Of a DNA stretch of 64,000 nucleotides, positions 9,712 through 18,130 are shown piece by piece (the stretch's first letter is position 1; each line of letters begins with the position of its first letter). Below the pieces are notes generated by a model. That model saw nothing but the letters and a program-made list of their open reading frames with translations, was not told where the DNA came from and made no database searches. This DNA comes from G963708235 sp963708235 (GTDB taxonomy: Bacteria > Actinomycetota > Acidimicrobiia > Spongiisociales > UBA5794): positions 2,480,001 through 2,544,000 of the forward strand of contig OY970200.1 of assembly GCA_963708235.1 (NCBI GenBank), read 5' to 3'. A program made the position numbers and the translations under genes.

Positions 9712-11178
9712 ATGATGCAACAGGTCAGCAGACAGATCGGGGGTGGGTTCCGCTCCCGCACCCGCACCGTCGCCCTCTTCGTGGTCCTCGCCTTGATGCT
9801 GGCGGCGTGCGCCTCACCCGGCGCCGAGGAAACGACCACGACGGCCGGGGAATCATCCACCACCGCTGCCACCGCCACCACCACGGCCCCGGGCACCGAG
9901 ACCACGGCTGCCGGGTCGGAGACCACCACCAGCGCCGCAACCGCAGCGGGTCCGAGCTGTGGAACCGATGATGTGGTCCTCAACGCCTACTTCGAAACCG
10001 GGTTCGATCTGCCGTTCTCGCTCGCCGAGGAGTTCACGGCCCAGTTCCCGAACGTCACCTGGGACACCAAGCAGGACCAGTTCGCCAACCTGATGACGTC
10101 CACCCCCCGCCTGCTGTCCGGTGACAACCCGCCTGACCTCATCCGCCTCCCCACCATGGTGTCGCTGGTCCAGGACGGATTGCTCAAGAACCTCGACGAC
10201 TATGCCACCGCATTCGGATGGGATCAGTGGCCTGCGGCGCAGCTCGCCCAGAACCGGGTGGCCGACGACGGCACCCGCGGCTCGGGATCGCTCTACGCCA
10301 TGGGACTCAACTACAGCCTGACCGGTGTGTTCTACAACAAGGAACTCGCCGCCGAGATCGGGATGACCGAGCCGCCGGCCACGGTCGAGGAGTTCGACGC
10401 CCTGCTCGCTGCCGCCAAGGAGGCAGGTCACCAGCCGATCATGGCCTGGAACGCCACCAGCAGCGGTGGGGGTCTCGCATTCCCGCTCCAGCAGCTGATG
10501 GCCGCCTACGGGCCGCCGGAGCCGATCAACGACTGGATCTTCCAGAAGGACGGCGCCACCATCGACACCCCGACCAACCTGGCGGCTGCCGAGCACCTGC
10601 AGCGTTGGATCGAGGCCGATTACTTCCCCGAGGACGCCAACGCCATCGAATACACCGATGCAAATGCACGGTTCCGTGGAGGCGAGGGCCTCTTCATCTT
10701 CAACGGTGACTGGGAGAACGCCACCTACGACGGCGAGATGGCCGGGAACGTCGGCTTCTTCGTGTTCCCGTCGGTCGAGGCGGGCGGTCCGCTGGCAGCG
10801 ATGTCGGCTCCGCTCACCTACGGGATCGCCACCGATGCGGTGAATGCCGACTGTGCGGCCTTCTTCTTCAACTGGGTCGCCACCAATGAAGAGGCGCGTC
10901 AGATCGATGTGACCGTCGGCGGATCCAACCCGGGCGGGCCTGCGGACCTGCCCATCCCACCGGTCGCCGAAGGGTCTGTGACCAACGAGACGCTGTCGGC
11001 CGGGGCCGGTGTGTCGCAGTCCAACGGGCAGATGGACTTCATCGCCAATGCGACCGGAGCGATCTTCGCCCAGGGCTGGACACCACAGCTCCAGGAGATG
11101 GTCGGCGGACGTCAGGATGCCGCCGGCATGTTGTCGTTCGTCCAGGCCGAGTACGAGCGACAGCTCTCGGAGTCGTGA
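9712..11178 (+). CDS. Carbohydrate ABC transporter substrate-binding lipoprotein
   Basis: Extracytoplasmic sugar-binding component of an importer, anchored as a lipoprotein. From ATG 9712 (or 9715; RBS AAAGGGGAG just upstream) the 488-aa chain has a signal peptide with lipobox LAAC. A Thr-rich linker of about 50 residues follows, then a family-1 solute-binding fold. Typical features are FTAQFPNV near the N-terminal lobe, the hinge region with GLNYSLTGVFYNKELAAEIG, and aromatic residues for sugar stacking. An upstream in-frame start at 9619 lacks an RBS and would push the signal peptide inward. Two permease genes follow, but no ATPase gene is present, so a shared MsmK/UgpC-type ATPase elsewhere is presumably used. 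Context suggests sucrose or a related glucoside as ligand. Confidence 0.92.
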   Translation: MMQQVSRQIGGGFRSRTRTVALFVVLALMLAACASPGAEETTTTAGESSTTAATATTTAPGTETTAAGSETTTSAATAAGPSCGTDDVVLNAYFETGFDLPFSLAEEFTAQFPNVTWDTKQDQFANLMTSTPRLLSGDNPPDLIRLPTMVSLVQDGLLKNLDDYATAFGWDQWPAAQLAQNRVADDGTRGSGSLYAMGLNYSLTGVFYNKELAAEIGMTEPPATVEEFDALLAAAKEAGHQPIMAWNATSSGGGLAFPLQQLMAAYGPPEPINDWIFQKDGATIDTPTNLAAAEHLQRWIEADYFPEDANAIEYTDANARFRGGEGLFIFNGDWENATYDGEMAGNVGFFVFPSVEAGGPLAAMSAPLTYGIATDAVNADCAAFFFNWVATNEEARQIDVTVGGSNPGGPADLPIPPVAEGSVTNETLSAGAGVSQSNGQMDFIANATGAIFAQGWTPQLQEMVGGRQDAAGMLSFVQAEYERQLSES

Positions 11179-11241
11179 CCGGAGCCCGGTAGCTGTTGCT
11201 GATCGGAGCGCAAGCCAAACTGTCGACACGGCAGGGGGAGT

Positions 11242-12195
11242 TTGTTGATCACTCGACCACATACTTCGTCCGGCCGTGATCGTCGGAGCACACACACGGG
11301 CTGGCGGGCCCCCTTTCGCAAGGGGGCCCGCCGGACCACGCTCATCGGTTGGCTGTTCGTTGCGCCTGCGCTCACCATGTATGCGCTGTTCGTACTGCAG
11401 CCCCTGCTGCTTACCATTCAGTACTCCTTCTTCAACTGGAACGGCATCGGCCCCGCCACCTGGGTGGGGATGCGCAACTACTCGAGGGTCCTCAGCGACC
11501 CGGCCCTCTACCAGACGATCTTCAACTCGTTGCGGCTGGTGGTGTTCTTCAGCCTCATCCCGGTGTCGCTCGGGCTGATCACGGCGAGCGTGATCAAGCG
11601 GGTCATCGGCGGCCGCTTCGGGAGCGTCGCCCGCAGCGTGCTGTTCCTCCCCCAGGTCATCCCGCTGGTCGCCGCCGGAATCATCTGGGGTCGGCTGCTC
11701 TCGCTGCCGGGGCTGGTCAACCAGATGTTGTCGGCAATCGGACTCGACAGCGTCACCCGGGCCTGGCTCGGCGACTTCAGCACGGCGCTGCCCGCAGTCG
11801 GTCTGATCGGGGTCTGGGTGCTGCACGGCTTCTGCACCGTCCTCCTCCTCACCGGGATGGGAAGGATCGACCAGACCCTCTACGAGGCGGCCCGGCTCGA
11901 CGGCGCAGGTTGGTGGGCGGAACTGCGAGCGGTGACGCTGCCGTCGATCCGCTACGAGATCGGGATCTGTCTCACCGTCACCATCATCGCCGCACTGGCG
12001 GCCTTCGACATCGTCTACGTGTCGACCGGTGGTGGACCGGGAACCTCCACCGCCGTGCCCGGGATCCAGATCTACATCAAGGCCTTCCTCGAACGTCAGG
12101 TGGGTCTGGCATCGGCACTGGCGGTGGCGCTGATCGTGCTGGTGCTGGTCATCATCATCCCCATCCAGCGGCTCAACCGGGTGCGGTCGGAATGA
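11242..12195 (+). CDS. Sugar ABC transporter permease (MalF/UgpA type)
   Basis: First membrane-spanning subunit of the importer. The 317-aa chain has about six TM helices, starting with IGWLFVAPALTMYALF. The cytoplasmic EAA loop YEAARLDGAGWWAELRAV contacts the ATPase. TTG codons at 11242 and 11245 follow an RBS GGGGGAG; no other in-frame start precedes TM1. The N-terminal codons contain a perfect 13-bp hairpin (11303-11332), so the hairpin is both coding and potentially regulatory. The stop overlaps the ATG of the next permease. Family assignment is firm. Confidence 0.92.
   Translation: MLITRPHTSSGRDRRSTHTGWRAPFRKGARRTTLIGWLFVAPALTMYALFVLQPLLLTIQYSFFNWNGIGPATWVGMRNYSRVLSDPALYQTIFNSLRLVVFFSLIPVSLGLITASVIKRVIGGRFGSVARSVLFLPQVIPLVAAGIIWGRLLSLPGLVNQMLSAIGLDSVTRAWLGDFSTALPAVGLIGVWVLHGFCTVLLLTGMGRIDQTLYEAARLDGAGWWAELRAVTLPSIRYEIGICLTVTIIAALAAFDIVYVSTGGGPGTSTAVPGIQIYIKAFLERQVGLASALAVALIVLVLVIIIPIQRLNRVRSE
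11303..11332 (+). promoter_or_regulatory. GC-rich 13-bp hairpin inside the permease start region
   Basis: GGCGGGCCCCCTT (11303-11315) pairs perfectly with 11320-11332 across a TCGC tetraloop. It lies about 60 nt into the permease reading frame and 125 nt after the binding-protein stop. Such hairpins between binding protein and permease genes often lower downstream expression or protect the upstream transcript; that role is inferred here. Confidence 0.55.
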
Positions 12196-13016
12196 AGATC
12201 GCCCGCAGCGAACTCTTGGCGGGACGGGTCTACGTCATCGCCGCCATGGTCCTCACCATCCTGCCGTTCGTCAGTATCTTCCTGACGGCGCTCCACCCGT
12301 CCGGCACCTCCCCGCGTGGGCTCGAATGGCCGGCGGATCCGCAGTGGGGCAACTTCGTCGATGCGTTCCACGTCGCCAACATGTCGAAGCTGCTGACCTC
12401 CAGCGTCCTCATCGTTCTCGGCGTGGTTCCGGTGGCCCTGCTCATCGCCACGATGGCCGGGTTCGGTCTCGGGTTGTTGCGTGTCCCCGGCTCCGGCTGG
12501 TTGCTGGTGGTCTTCGTCCTCGGGCTCACCCTCCCCTTCGAGGGCATCATCACGCCGCTCTACTTCATCGCCCGGGAGATGGGGATCCTCAACACCCGTC
12601 TCGCCATCGTGCTTCCTCTCATCGGGCTGTTCATGCCGTTCGCCGTGTTCTGGATGCGCGCCCACTTCGTCTCGGTCCCGCGCGAGATCTCCGAGTCCGC
12701 CCGGGTCGACGGCGCCGGCACATGGGCGCTGTTCTGGCAGGTCCATGTCCCGCTGGCCCGGGCACCCATCGCCTCGCTGGGAATCCTCATGGCGGTGTGG
12801 TCATGGAACCAGTTCCTGCTGGCGCTGGTACTTGTCGAGGACCCCACACAGCGGACCATGGCCGGAGCGCTCGGGGCGTTCCAGGGTCACTACGCCACCG
12901 ACATCCCGTTGCTGTGTGCGGGCACGATCCTGATCCTGCTGCCGACGCTGCTCGTCTTCGTGATCTTCCAACGCCACCTCATCGCCGCACTGCTCGAAGG
13001 ATCGGTCAAGGGATGA
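12192..13016 (+). CDS. Sugar ABC transporter permease (MalG/UgpE type)
   Basis: Second membrane subunit of the importer. The ATG at 12192 overlaps the upstream stop (ATGA), giving 274 aa. Six hydrophobic helices are visible, beginning VYVIAAMVLTILPFVSIFLT. The EAA loop reads SESARVDGAGTWALFWQV, followed by PLARAPIASLGI. Its C-terminal helix and the basic-aromatic end FQRHLIAALLEG are typical of MalG-like proteins. The stop overlaps the start of the following hydrolase, so the genes are translationally coupled. Confidence 0.93.
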   Translation: MKIARSELLAGRVYVIAAMVLTILPFVSIFLTALHPSGTSPRGLEWPADPQWGNFVDAFHVANMSKLLTSSVLIVLGVVPVALLIATMAGFGLGLLRVPGSGWLLVVFVLGLTLPFEGIITPLYFIAREMGILNTRLAIVLPLIGLFMPFAVFWMRAHFVSVPREISESARVDGAGTWALFWQVHVPLARAPIASLGILMAVWSWNQFLLALVLVEDPTQRTMAGALGAFQGHYATDIPLLCAGTILILLPTLLVFVIFQRHLIAALLEGSVKG

Positions 13017-14231
13017 CCAGGCACCGGCCGGACCGGGAACTGATCGACCTCGGCGACGGACGCCACATCCGCGGGTTCGTCGAGGATGGCTACGGGCGGC
13101 TGATGGACGTCTTCATCGACAACTTCGAGCGACGCGGCGACGTCGGGTCGGCATGCACCGTCATCGTGGCGGGGCGGGTGGTCTGCGATCTGTGGGGCGG
13201 ATGCGCCGATCTCGGAACGCGTCGACCGTGGGGACGCGACACCACCGCCGTCATGTTCTCGTGCACCAAAGGGGTTCTCGCCATCTGCGCCTACCTACTC
13301 GTCGACGACGGACTGCTCGATCTTGACCAACCGGTCGCCTTGTACTGGCCCGAGTTCGGTCAGCAGGGAAAGGAATCGATCACCGTCCGGCAGGTCTTGA
13401 CTCATCGAGCCGGGTTGCCGACGCTCGACACGAACCTGACCCGTCAGGATGTGATCGACTGGGATCCGGTCATCGCCGCCATCGAGCGGCAGCGCCCACG
13501 TTTCCGACCGGAGGACGGCCACGTCTACCACGCCATGACCTATGGCTGGGTGGTCGGCGAGGTGATCAGACGCATCGCGGGCCGGCTCCCGGGACGTTTC
13601 CTCCGCTCCGCCATCACCGACCGGCTCGGGCTCGACATGTGGATCGGCCTACCGGAGGACCAGCGTCGTTTCGTGGCGCGGCATGGAGCCCCCGCTCCCC
13701 GACGAGGACAGCAGCCTCGCCCAGGATGCCGCCCGGGGATTCGAAGCGGATCCGTCGATCGAACGCAGCCTGACCATGGGGGGCGCTTACGCCTTTCCCG
13801 CCGCCGATGGCTGGGTCAGCTTCAACGACCCCGACCTCCAGGCTGCGGAGATCCCGGCGGCCAACGGTATCGCTTCAGCACGGTCGTTGGCATCCATATA
13901 CTCTTCGTGTGTCACAGCGGTCGGTGGTGCGACCCTGATGACCCCCGCGGCGATCGCCGATGCCCTCGTCCCCCAGGTAGAAGGGAAACAGTTGACCAGG
14001 ATGCCTGACGACGGAGCGCGGTGGGGCACTGGTTTCCAGCTCTCGTCGCCCCCCTATACCCCGATGTTGAGTTCGACCAGCTTCGGTCACGCCGGCGCCG
14101 GGGGGCAGCTCGCATTCGCCGATGCCACCTCACGTATCTCCTTTGCGTACCTGAGCAATCAGATGGGTGGATTCGGGGACGCCCGTGCCCGGGAACTGAC
14201 CGTGGCCCTCCGCTCGGTGGTGGAATCGTGA
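13013..14231 (+). CDS. Serine hydrolase, beta-lactamase/EstB fold, frameshifted near 13680
   Basis: Class C beta-lactamase-related hydrolase or esterase, cytoplasmic as no signal peptide is seen. The ATG at 13013 overlaps the permease stop. The catalytic S-x-x-K motif is SCTK in MFSCTKGVLA (about residue 82). The Tyr motif region is YHAMTYGWVVGEVIRR, and a late HAG-like motif lies in SFGHAGAGGQ. The frame must shift by one base between 13674 and 13683: the upstream frame ends at RRFVAR and the protein resumes as MEPPLPDEDSS, continuing to 14231. Length is 406 codons plus one base. The break context GTGGCGCGGCATG is identical to the break in the integrase gene. The stop overlaps the GTG of the GH13 gene, so the downstream coupling looks intact. 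I favour a one-base insertion error over decay. Confidence 0.8.
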
Positions 14232-15727
14232 CCGGATCCGATCGGGTCTCGGGGGGCGGACATGCACTAGAGCCGCGTCCGCAGCTTCTCACCTATCCGG
14301 ATTCGCTGGGCGGCGACCTCAAGGCCCTGCGTCAGCTCCTCGATGGTCCTCTCTCCGGTCTGTTCCGGGGCATTCACATCCTCCCACCCTTCCCCTCGTC
14401 GGGCGATCGCGGATTCGCTCCGATGACGTACCACGAGATCGATCCGCAGTTCGGGACGTGGGACGAAATCGGCGCCATCGCCGGAAGCCGCCAGATGTTG
14501 CTCGACCTCATGGCGAACCACATCTCGCGTCAGAGCCCGGAGTTCAAGGACTTCGAGCGACGGGGACGCCGCTCCGAGTTTGCGGACCTGTTCATCACCG
14601 TGGACAAGGTTTGGCCCGACAGCCGGCCCCCTCGGTCGGACATCGAGAAGATCGTCCTACGGAAGCCGAATTCGCCGCTCACCACCATCAAGATCACCGA
14701 TACCGGCGAGGACGAGACCGTGTGGACGTCGTTCGGCACCGAGACATGGTCGGAGCAGGTCGATCTCGACGTGACGTCGAACGCCGCCCGTGACTTCATC
14801 ACCGATGCGCTCCAAAAGTTTGCGGCGCACGGGGTGCGGATCGTCCGGCTCGATGCGGTTGGCTATGTGATCAAGAAGCCGGGTACCAGTTGCTTCATGG
14901 TCGAGCCCGAGATCTACGACTTCCTCGACTGGACCTCGGGTGTCGCCGCATCTCTCGGGATGACGGTGCTCCCGGAGATCCACGCCGAGTACCCGGTCCA
15001 TCGGGAGCTGGCACGGCGCGGCTATTGGACCTATGACTTCGTGCTGCCCGGCCTGGTCCTGAATGCGCTCGAGTCCCAGGACGTGGCCCGGCTGGCGTCC
15101 CACCTGGAACACTCCCCCGCCCTGCAGTTCACCGCCCTCGACTGTCACGACGGCGTCCCGGTGCGTCCCGATCTCGACGGCATTCTCGACGAAAGCGAGA
15201 TGCGGGCCCTGGCGGCACGGGTGGAAAGCCAGGGTGGCAACATCAACCGGATGCTGTCCGCCACCGACGGCTCGGCAATCGACATCCACCAGCTCAACAC
15301 CACGTTCTACTCGGCGGTCGACGCCGACGACGACCGCTATACGGCGGCGCGTGCGATCCAACTGTTTGCCAAGGGAATCCCACAGATCTACTACGTCGGT
15401 CTGCTCGCCAGGGAGAACGACATCGCTGCCGTTGAACTGACCGGCGAAGGACGGGCGATCAACCGGCACAACTACACAAGCGACGAGATCGCCACCGCCA
15501 TGGACCGCCCGGTGGTCAAACGACTCTTCGACCTGGTCCGTCTCCGCAACACCCACCCCGCCTTCGATGGCACCCTCGAGGTGGACAAGACCGGCCCCGC
15601 CGCCCTCCGACTCCAGTGGCATCACGGTACGGCGCGCTGCGCCCTCCATGTCGATCTCGGGAGCGGGGCGATCGACATCGACGAGGGACCCGCGACGACG
15701 GCCCCCACCAGCAACGGTCAGTCGTAG
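14228..15727 (+). CDS. GH13 sucrose phosphorylase-type glucoside phosphorylase
   Basis: Phosphorolysis of sucrose, or a close relative such as glucosylglycerol or glucosylglycerate, to glucose 1-phosphate. The GTG at 14228 overlaps the previous stop (GTGA), giving 499 aa, the usual length for GH13 subfamily 18. Signatures are GFAPMTYHEIDPQFGTWDEI near the N-terminus, the nucleophile Asp in IVRLDAVGY (about residue 209), KKPGTSCFMVEPE, and the acid/base Glu in VLPEIHAEYP (about 250). IPQIYYVGLLARENDI and GRAINRHNY follow in the acceptor and phosphate region. It is the last gene of the operon and links import to central metabolism. Acceptor specificity cannot be settled from the residues seen. 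Confidence 0.88.
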   Translation: MTGSDRVSGGGHALEPRPQLLTYPDSLGGDLKALRQLLDGPLSGLFRGIHILPPFPSSGDRGFAPMTYHEIDPQFGTWDEIGAIAGSRQMLLDLMANHISRQSPEFKDFERRGRRSEFADLFITVDKVWPDSRPPRSDIEKIVLRKPNSPLTTIKITDTGEDETVWTSFGTETWSEQVDLDVTSNAARDFITDALQKFAAHGVRIVRLDAVGYVIKKPGTSCFMVEPEIYDFLDWTSGVAASLGMTVLPEIHAEYPVHRELARRGYWTYDFVLPGLVLNALESQDVARLASHLEHSPALQFTALDCHDGVPVRPDLDGILDESEMRALAARVESQGGNINRMLSATDGSAIDIHQLNTTFYSAVDADDDRYTAARAIQLFAKGIPQIYYVGLLARENDIAAVELTGEGRAINRHNYTSDEIATAMDRPVVKRLFDLVRLRNTHPAFDGTLEVDKTGPAALRLQWHHGTARCALHVDLGSGAIDIDEGPATTAPTSNGQS

Positions 15728-15751
15728 CGCCACATCGATCCCGGTGCGACC

Positions 15752-15793
15752 GCAGCGCGAGGGCCGTGCCGGTGGGCACGACCGTCGCGCTGC
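15752..15793. terminator. Long interrupted hairpin between convergent genes
   Basis: GCAGCGCGA (15752-15760) pairs with TCGCGCTGC (15785-15793), and an inner CGTGCC/GGCACG stem closes a 4-nt loop. It sits between the phosphorylase gene and the convergent esterase gene and could terminate transcripts from both sides. No long T tract is present. Confidence 0.6.
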
Positions 15794-15839
15794 AGCTTCG
15801 CCGGCGCTGTGGGGGTCAGCGCAGGGGAACCCGGGCTGA

Positions 15840-17396
15840 TCAGCTCTCGGAGCCGTTGAACATCCTGCTACCCGAGTACCTGGCCTGGATGTCGTCGAGC
15901 GCGCCACGGTTGCGGACCACCAGCTCCGCCACCCCGTCGCTGCCGACCCGGGCGGAACCGAGCCGGTTCCCGTCGCCGTCGAAGAACTCGACGCTGCCGG
16001 TCGGCGACGCAATGCTGGTACCCAGCGGTGCCACCGCTGCCGTGAGGGTGGCGCGTCGATCATCGAACTGCACTCCACCGACGGTGGTGGTGGTTGCCCG
16101 GAAGGCGACCTCGCGGATGAACCGGTTGAGCAGGTTGCGCCACACATCCCAGGTGTGCATCCCGTTCATGTTGTGCTCGGTGACCGCGATCCCGGCGTTC
16201 CTCAAGAGCTGCACCCGGGCGACCGAACCGGCGCCGATGTTGCCGAGGAAGTCCTGGAGCCCGGTACCCATCTGGATCTCGCCGCTGACTCCCATCATGC
16301 GCTCGATCTGAGCCGCGTTCGGATTGCCCCCGGCACCGAAGACGGCGGTGCTCCACAGGCCGTAGTACTCGAACATCGGGGTGAAGTCGTACAACAGCGC
16401 CAGCCCACGGGCGCCCCCCAGCGAGAGCCCGCCGAAGGCGCGGTCCGCCGCCTCGGTCGAGACGTTGTAGTTCGCTTCCATGTAGGGGATGACGTTCTGC
16501 GCCACGTCGTTGGCATACCCGACGTTCCCGGCGAGACCGTTGAAGTTGGTCATCACCACGACCATCGGCAGCGCCTCGTGGTCACGGAGGGCGTTCTCGA
16601 CGATGTGACCGGCGGCACCCTGAGTGCTCCAGTCACCCTCGCTACCGGCCCCGCCGTGGCTCAGGTAGAGCGTCGGATACGGTGTGGGGCGATCCGGGTC
16701 GTATCCCTTCGGGGTGTACACCACCATGTAGTGCTCACCCGGAGGGTTGGTCGAAGCCGGCGAAACGTATCGGACGTGCTCGAGCGTGCCTGCCTGTCGA
16801 GCATTCGACGGCTCCTGATAGTCGTTGTCGTAGGTGGGGAAGTCCTTGTGGCTCGGCACGTAGACCTGGCTGATCGTCTGCGCACCCGTGGGAGTGAGCT
16901 GCGACGCCCACCCCGGGTTCGCCGGATCGATGACACGTGGGCAACCCGATCCGACGGGCGATGCACAGTTGTGCAGGAAGAAGTAGTGGAACGTCCCGGA
17001 CGGCAGCGGGGTGGTCCATTCCCAGATGCCGTCGGCACCCTTGGTCATCTGGGCGGTCTGCCACCCGGCGGCGATCGACGCCGGGATGTCACCCGGCTTC
17101 CATTCCCAACCCCAACGCCCCTCGGGCGTGTTCAGGTCGACGATCACATCGGGCTGGGAGAACTGCCACTCCCCCCAGATCTGCACCGACTCGATGTCGT
17201 CGGGTGCGTCGTAGCGGAACGTGACCGAGTGGCCGGTGGGCGCCTCGTTGGTGCGGATGATGTTGGGACCCAGCTTGAGTCGTTGGTCCGGATCTGCACT
17301 GGCGCTAGCGAGCGCCGGCGCCGAGACGGCAAGTAGCAATACGGCAAAGATTGCCGTCGCCGCTCGTCTCGTCCGAGTCTGATGTCGCGTGGCCAT
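15840..17396 (-). CDS. Secreted esterase (esterase D / CE1-like) with Ig-like C-terminus
   Basis: Probable extracellular carbohydrate esterase. The 518-aa chain has a signal peptide (IFAVLLLAVSAPALASASA). An N-terminal early-set beta domain of the kind preceding esterase D folds spans about residues 45-150 (VTFRYDAPDDIESVQIWGEW). The alpha/beta hydrolase domain contains YPTLYLSHGGAGSEGDW, the nucleophile motif GLSLGG (about residue 325) and a late His in NGMHTWDVWRN. The last 100 residues look like a bacterial Ig-like repeat (SPTGSVEFFDGDGNRLGS). It is convergent to the phosphorylase operon. Its promoter shares an operator-like sequence with the ROK-controlled promoter, so it probably belongs to the same regulon. 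Confidence 0.85.
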   Translation of the reverse strand: MATRHQTRTRRAATAIFAVLLLAVSAPALASASADPDQRLKLGPNIIRTNEAPTGHSVTFRYDAPDDIESVQIWGEWQFSQPDVIVDLNTPEGRWGWEWKPGDIPASIAAGWQTAQMTKGADGIWEWTTPLPSGTFHYFFLHNCASPVGSGCPRVIDPANPGWASQLTPTGAQTISQVYVPSHKDFPTYDNDYQEPSNARQAGTLEHVRYVSPASTNPPGEHYMVVYTPKGYDPDRPTPYPTLYLSHGGAGSEGDWSTQGAAGHIVENALRDHEALPMVVVMTNFNGLAGNVGYANDVAQNVIPYMEANYNVSTEAADRAFGGLSLGGARGLALLYDFTPMFEYYGLWSTAVFGAGGNPNAAQIERMMGVSGEIQMGTGLQDFLGNIGAGSVARVQLLRNAGIAVTEHNMNGMHTWDVWRNLLNRFIREVAFRATTTTVGGVQFDDRRATLTAAVAPLGTSIASPTGSVEFFDGDGNRLGSARVGSDGVAELVVRNRGALDDIQARYSGSRMFNGSES

Positions 17397-17494
17397 CGTC
17401 GCTCCTCCCGGTAGACGATCCCGCTCGTCGCCTGCGCTGACGACGATGCGTGGGGGATACGTTCAACCTAGAGGGGTCCTCAGACCCGGTCAAG

Positions 17495-17543
17495 CAACCA
17501 AATTACCGCAAAGTGGTTGAAAATCTGATTTCTTTATGACCAA
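17495..17543. promoter_or_regulatory. Candidate operator upstream of the secreted esterase
   Basis: CAACCA (17495-17500) and TGGTTG (17514-17519) form an imperfect 25-bp palindrome with 9 of 12 paired positions. Its ACCAAA-N2-ACCG-N-AAA core matches the site in the ROK divergent region. TTTATGACCAA at 17533-17543 is an exact repeat of 8055-8065. The remaining stretch to the tRNA gene (17544-17860) shows no gene I can support. Confidence 0.55.
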
Positions 17544-17860
17544 TTCGATGCAAAGATCGGAGTCCGTGGAGACAGCCGACAGATCGCAACGATGGACGCC
17601 GTCTCCCGCATCCGTGTTCGGTGCCTTTGCGGCACTCGGCACCATCCGGTCACTGCCCCACGCTTGCTCCCCACCGTGGACGGCCGGCCCCGACCGATGC
17701 CCCTCGCCGCGGCACCTGCCCGCGATTCCGATGACGTAGACTTACGTCTGATTCGGACGTCATGAAGCACGTTGCGTCCGGCGCCGAACCGGTGCCGTTG
17801 CGAACCGGGCCGGGTGATCGAGAATCGTCAGGAACCAGTCAGGATCGACGGTTTCTCCCC

Positions 17861-17933
17861 GCCCGCGTAGCTCAGGGGATAGAGCGGCTGCCTCCTAAGC
17901 AGTAGGTCGCAGGTTCGAATCCTGCCGCGGGCG
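17861..17933 (+). tRNA. tRNA-Arg (anticodon CCT)
   Basis: A complete 73-nt cloverleaf. Acceptor GCCCGCG pairs with CGCGGGC, the D arm contains AGCTCAGGGGATAGAGC, the anticodon loop is CTCCTAA and the T arm is GCAGG-TTCGAAT-CCTGC. The discriminator base is G and no CCA is encoded. It reads the AGG codon. No element boundary is seen beside it. Confidence 0.95.
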
Positions 17934-18079
17934 CTGCGTGATGTCTCGGGCATGCCTGATGCATGTCTCGCAGGTCCCGCCGCATACCGCCGATCCAAGG
18001 TTCTGGCGACCGGCAGCCACACCACCGGATCGGCAGGCAAGATCCTGCCCGAGCCATGAACCTGCGAACCCCGACGCGC

Positions 18080-18108
18080 AGAGGGGGCGCCCACTGGGCG
18101 CCCCCTCT
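18080..18108 (-). terminator. Hairpin downstream of the LVIVD-repeat gene
   Basis: AGAGGGGGCGCCC (18080-18092) pairs perfectly with 18096-18108 around a 3-nt loop. It lies 22 bp past the stop of the leftward LVIVD gene. The stem is very stable but lacks a T tract, as is common in GC-rich actinobacteria. Confidence 0.65.
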
Positions 18109-18130
18109 TCACATGTGCGGATCGGAAGGC

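Noticed and set aside
17536..17739. Small rightward reading frame in the region before tRNA-Arg
   Set aside because: Composition is Arg/Pro/Ser rich as in random GC-rich DNA, with no RBS or domain.
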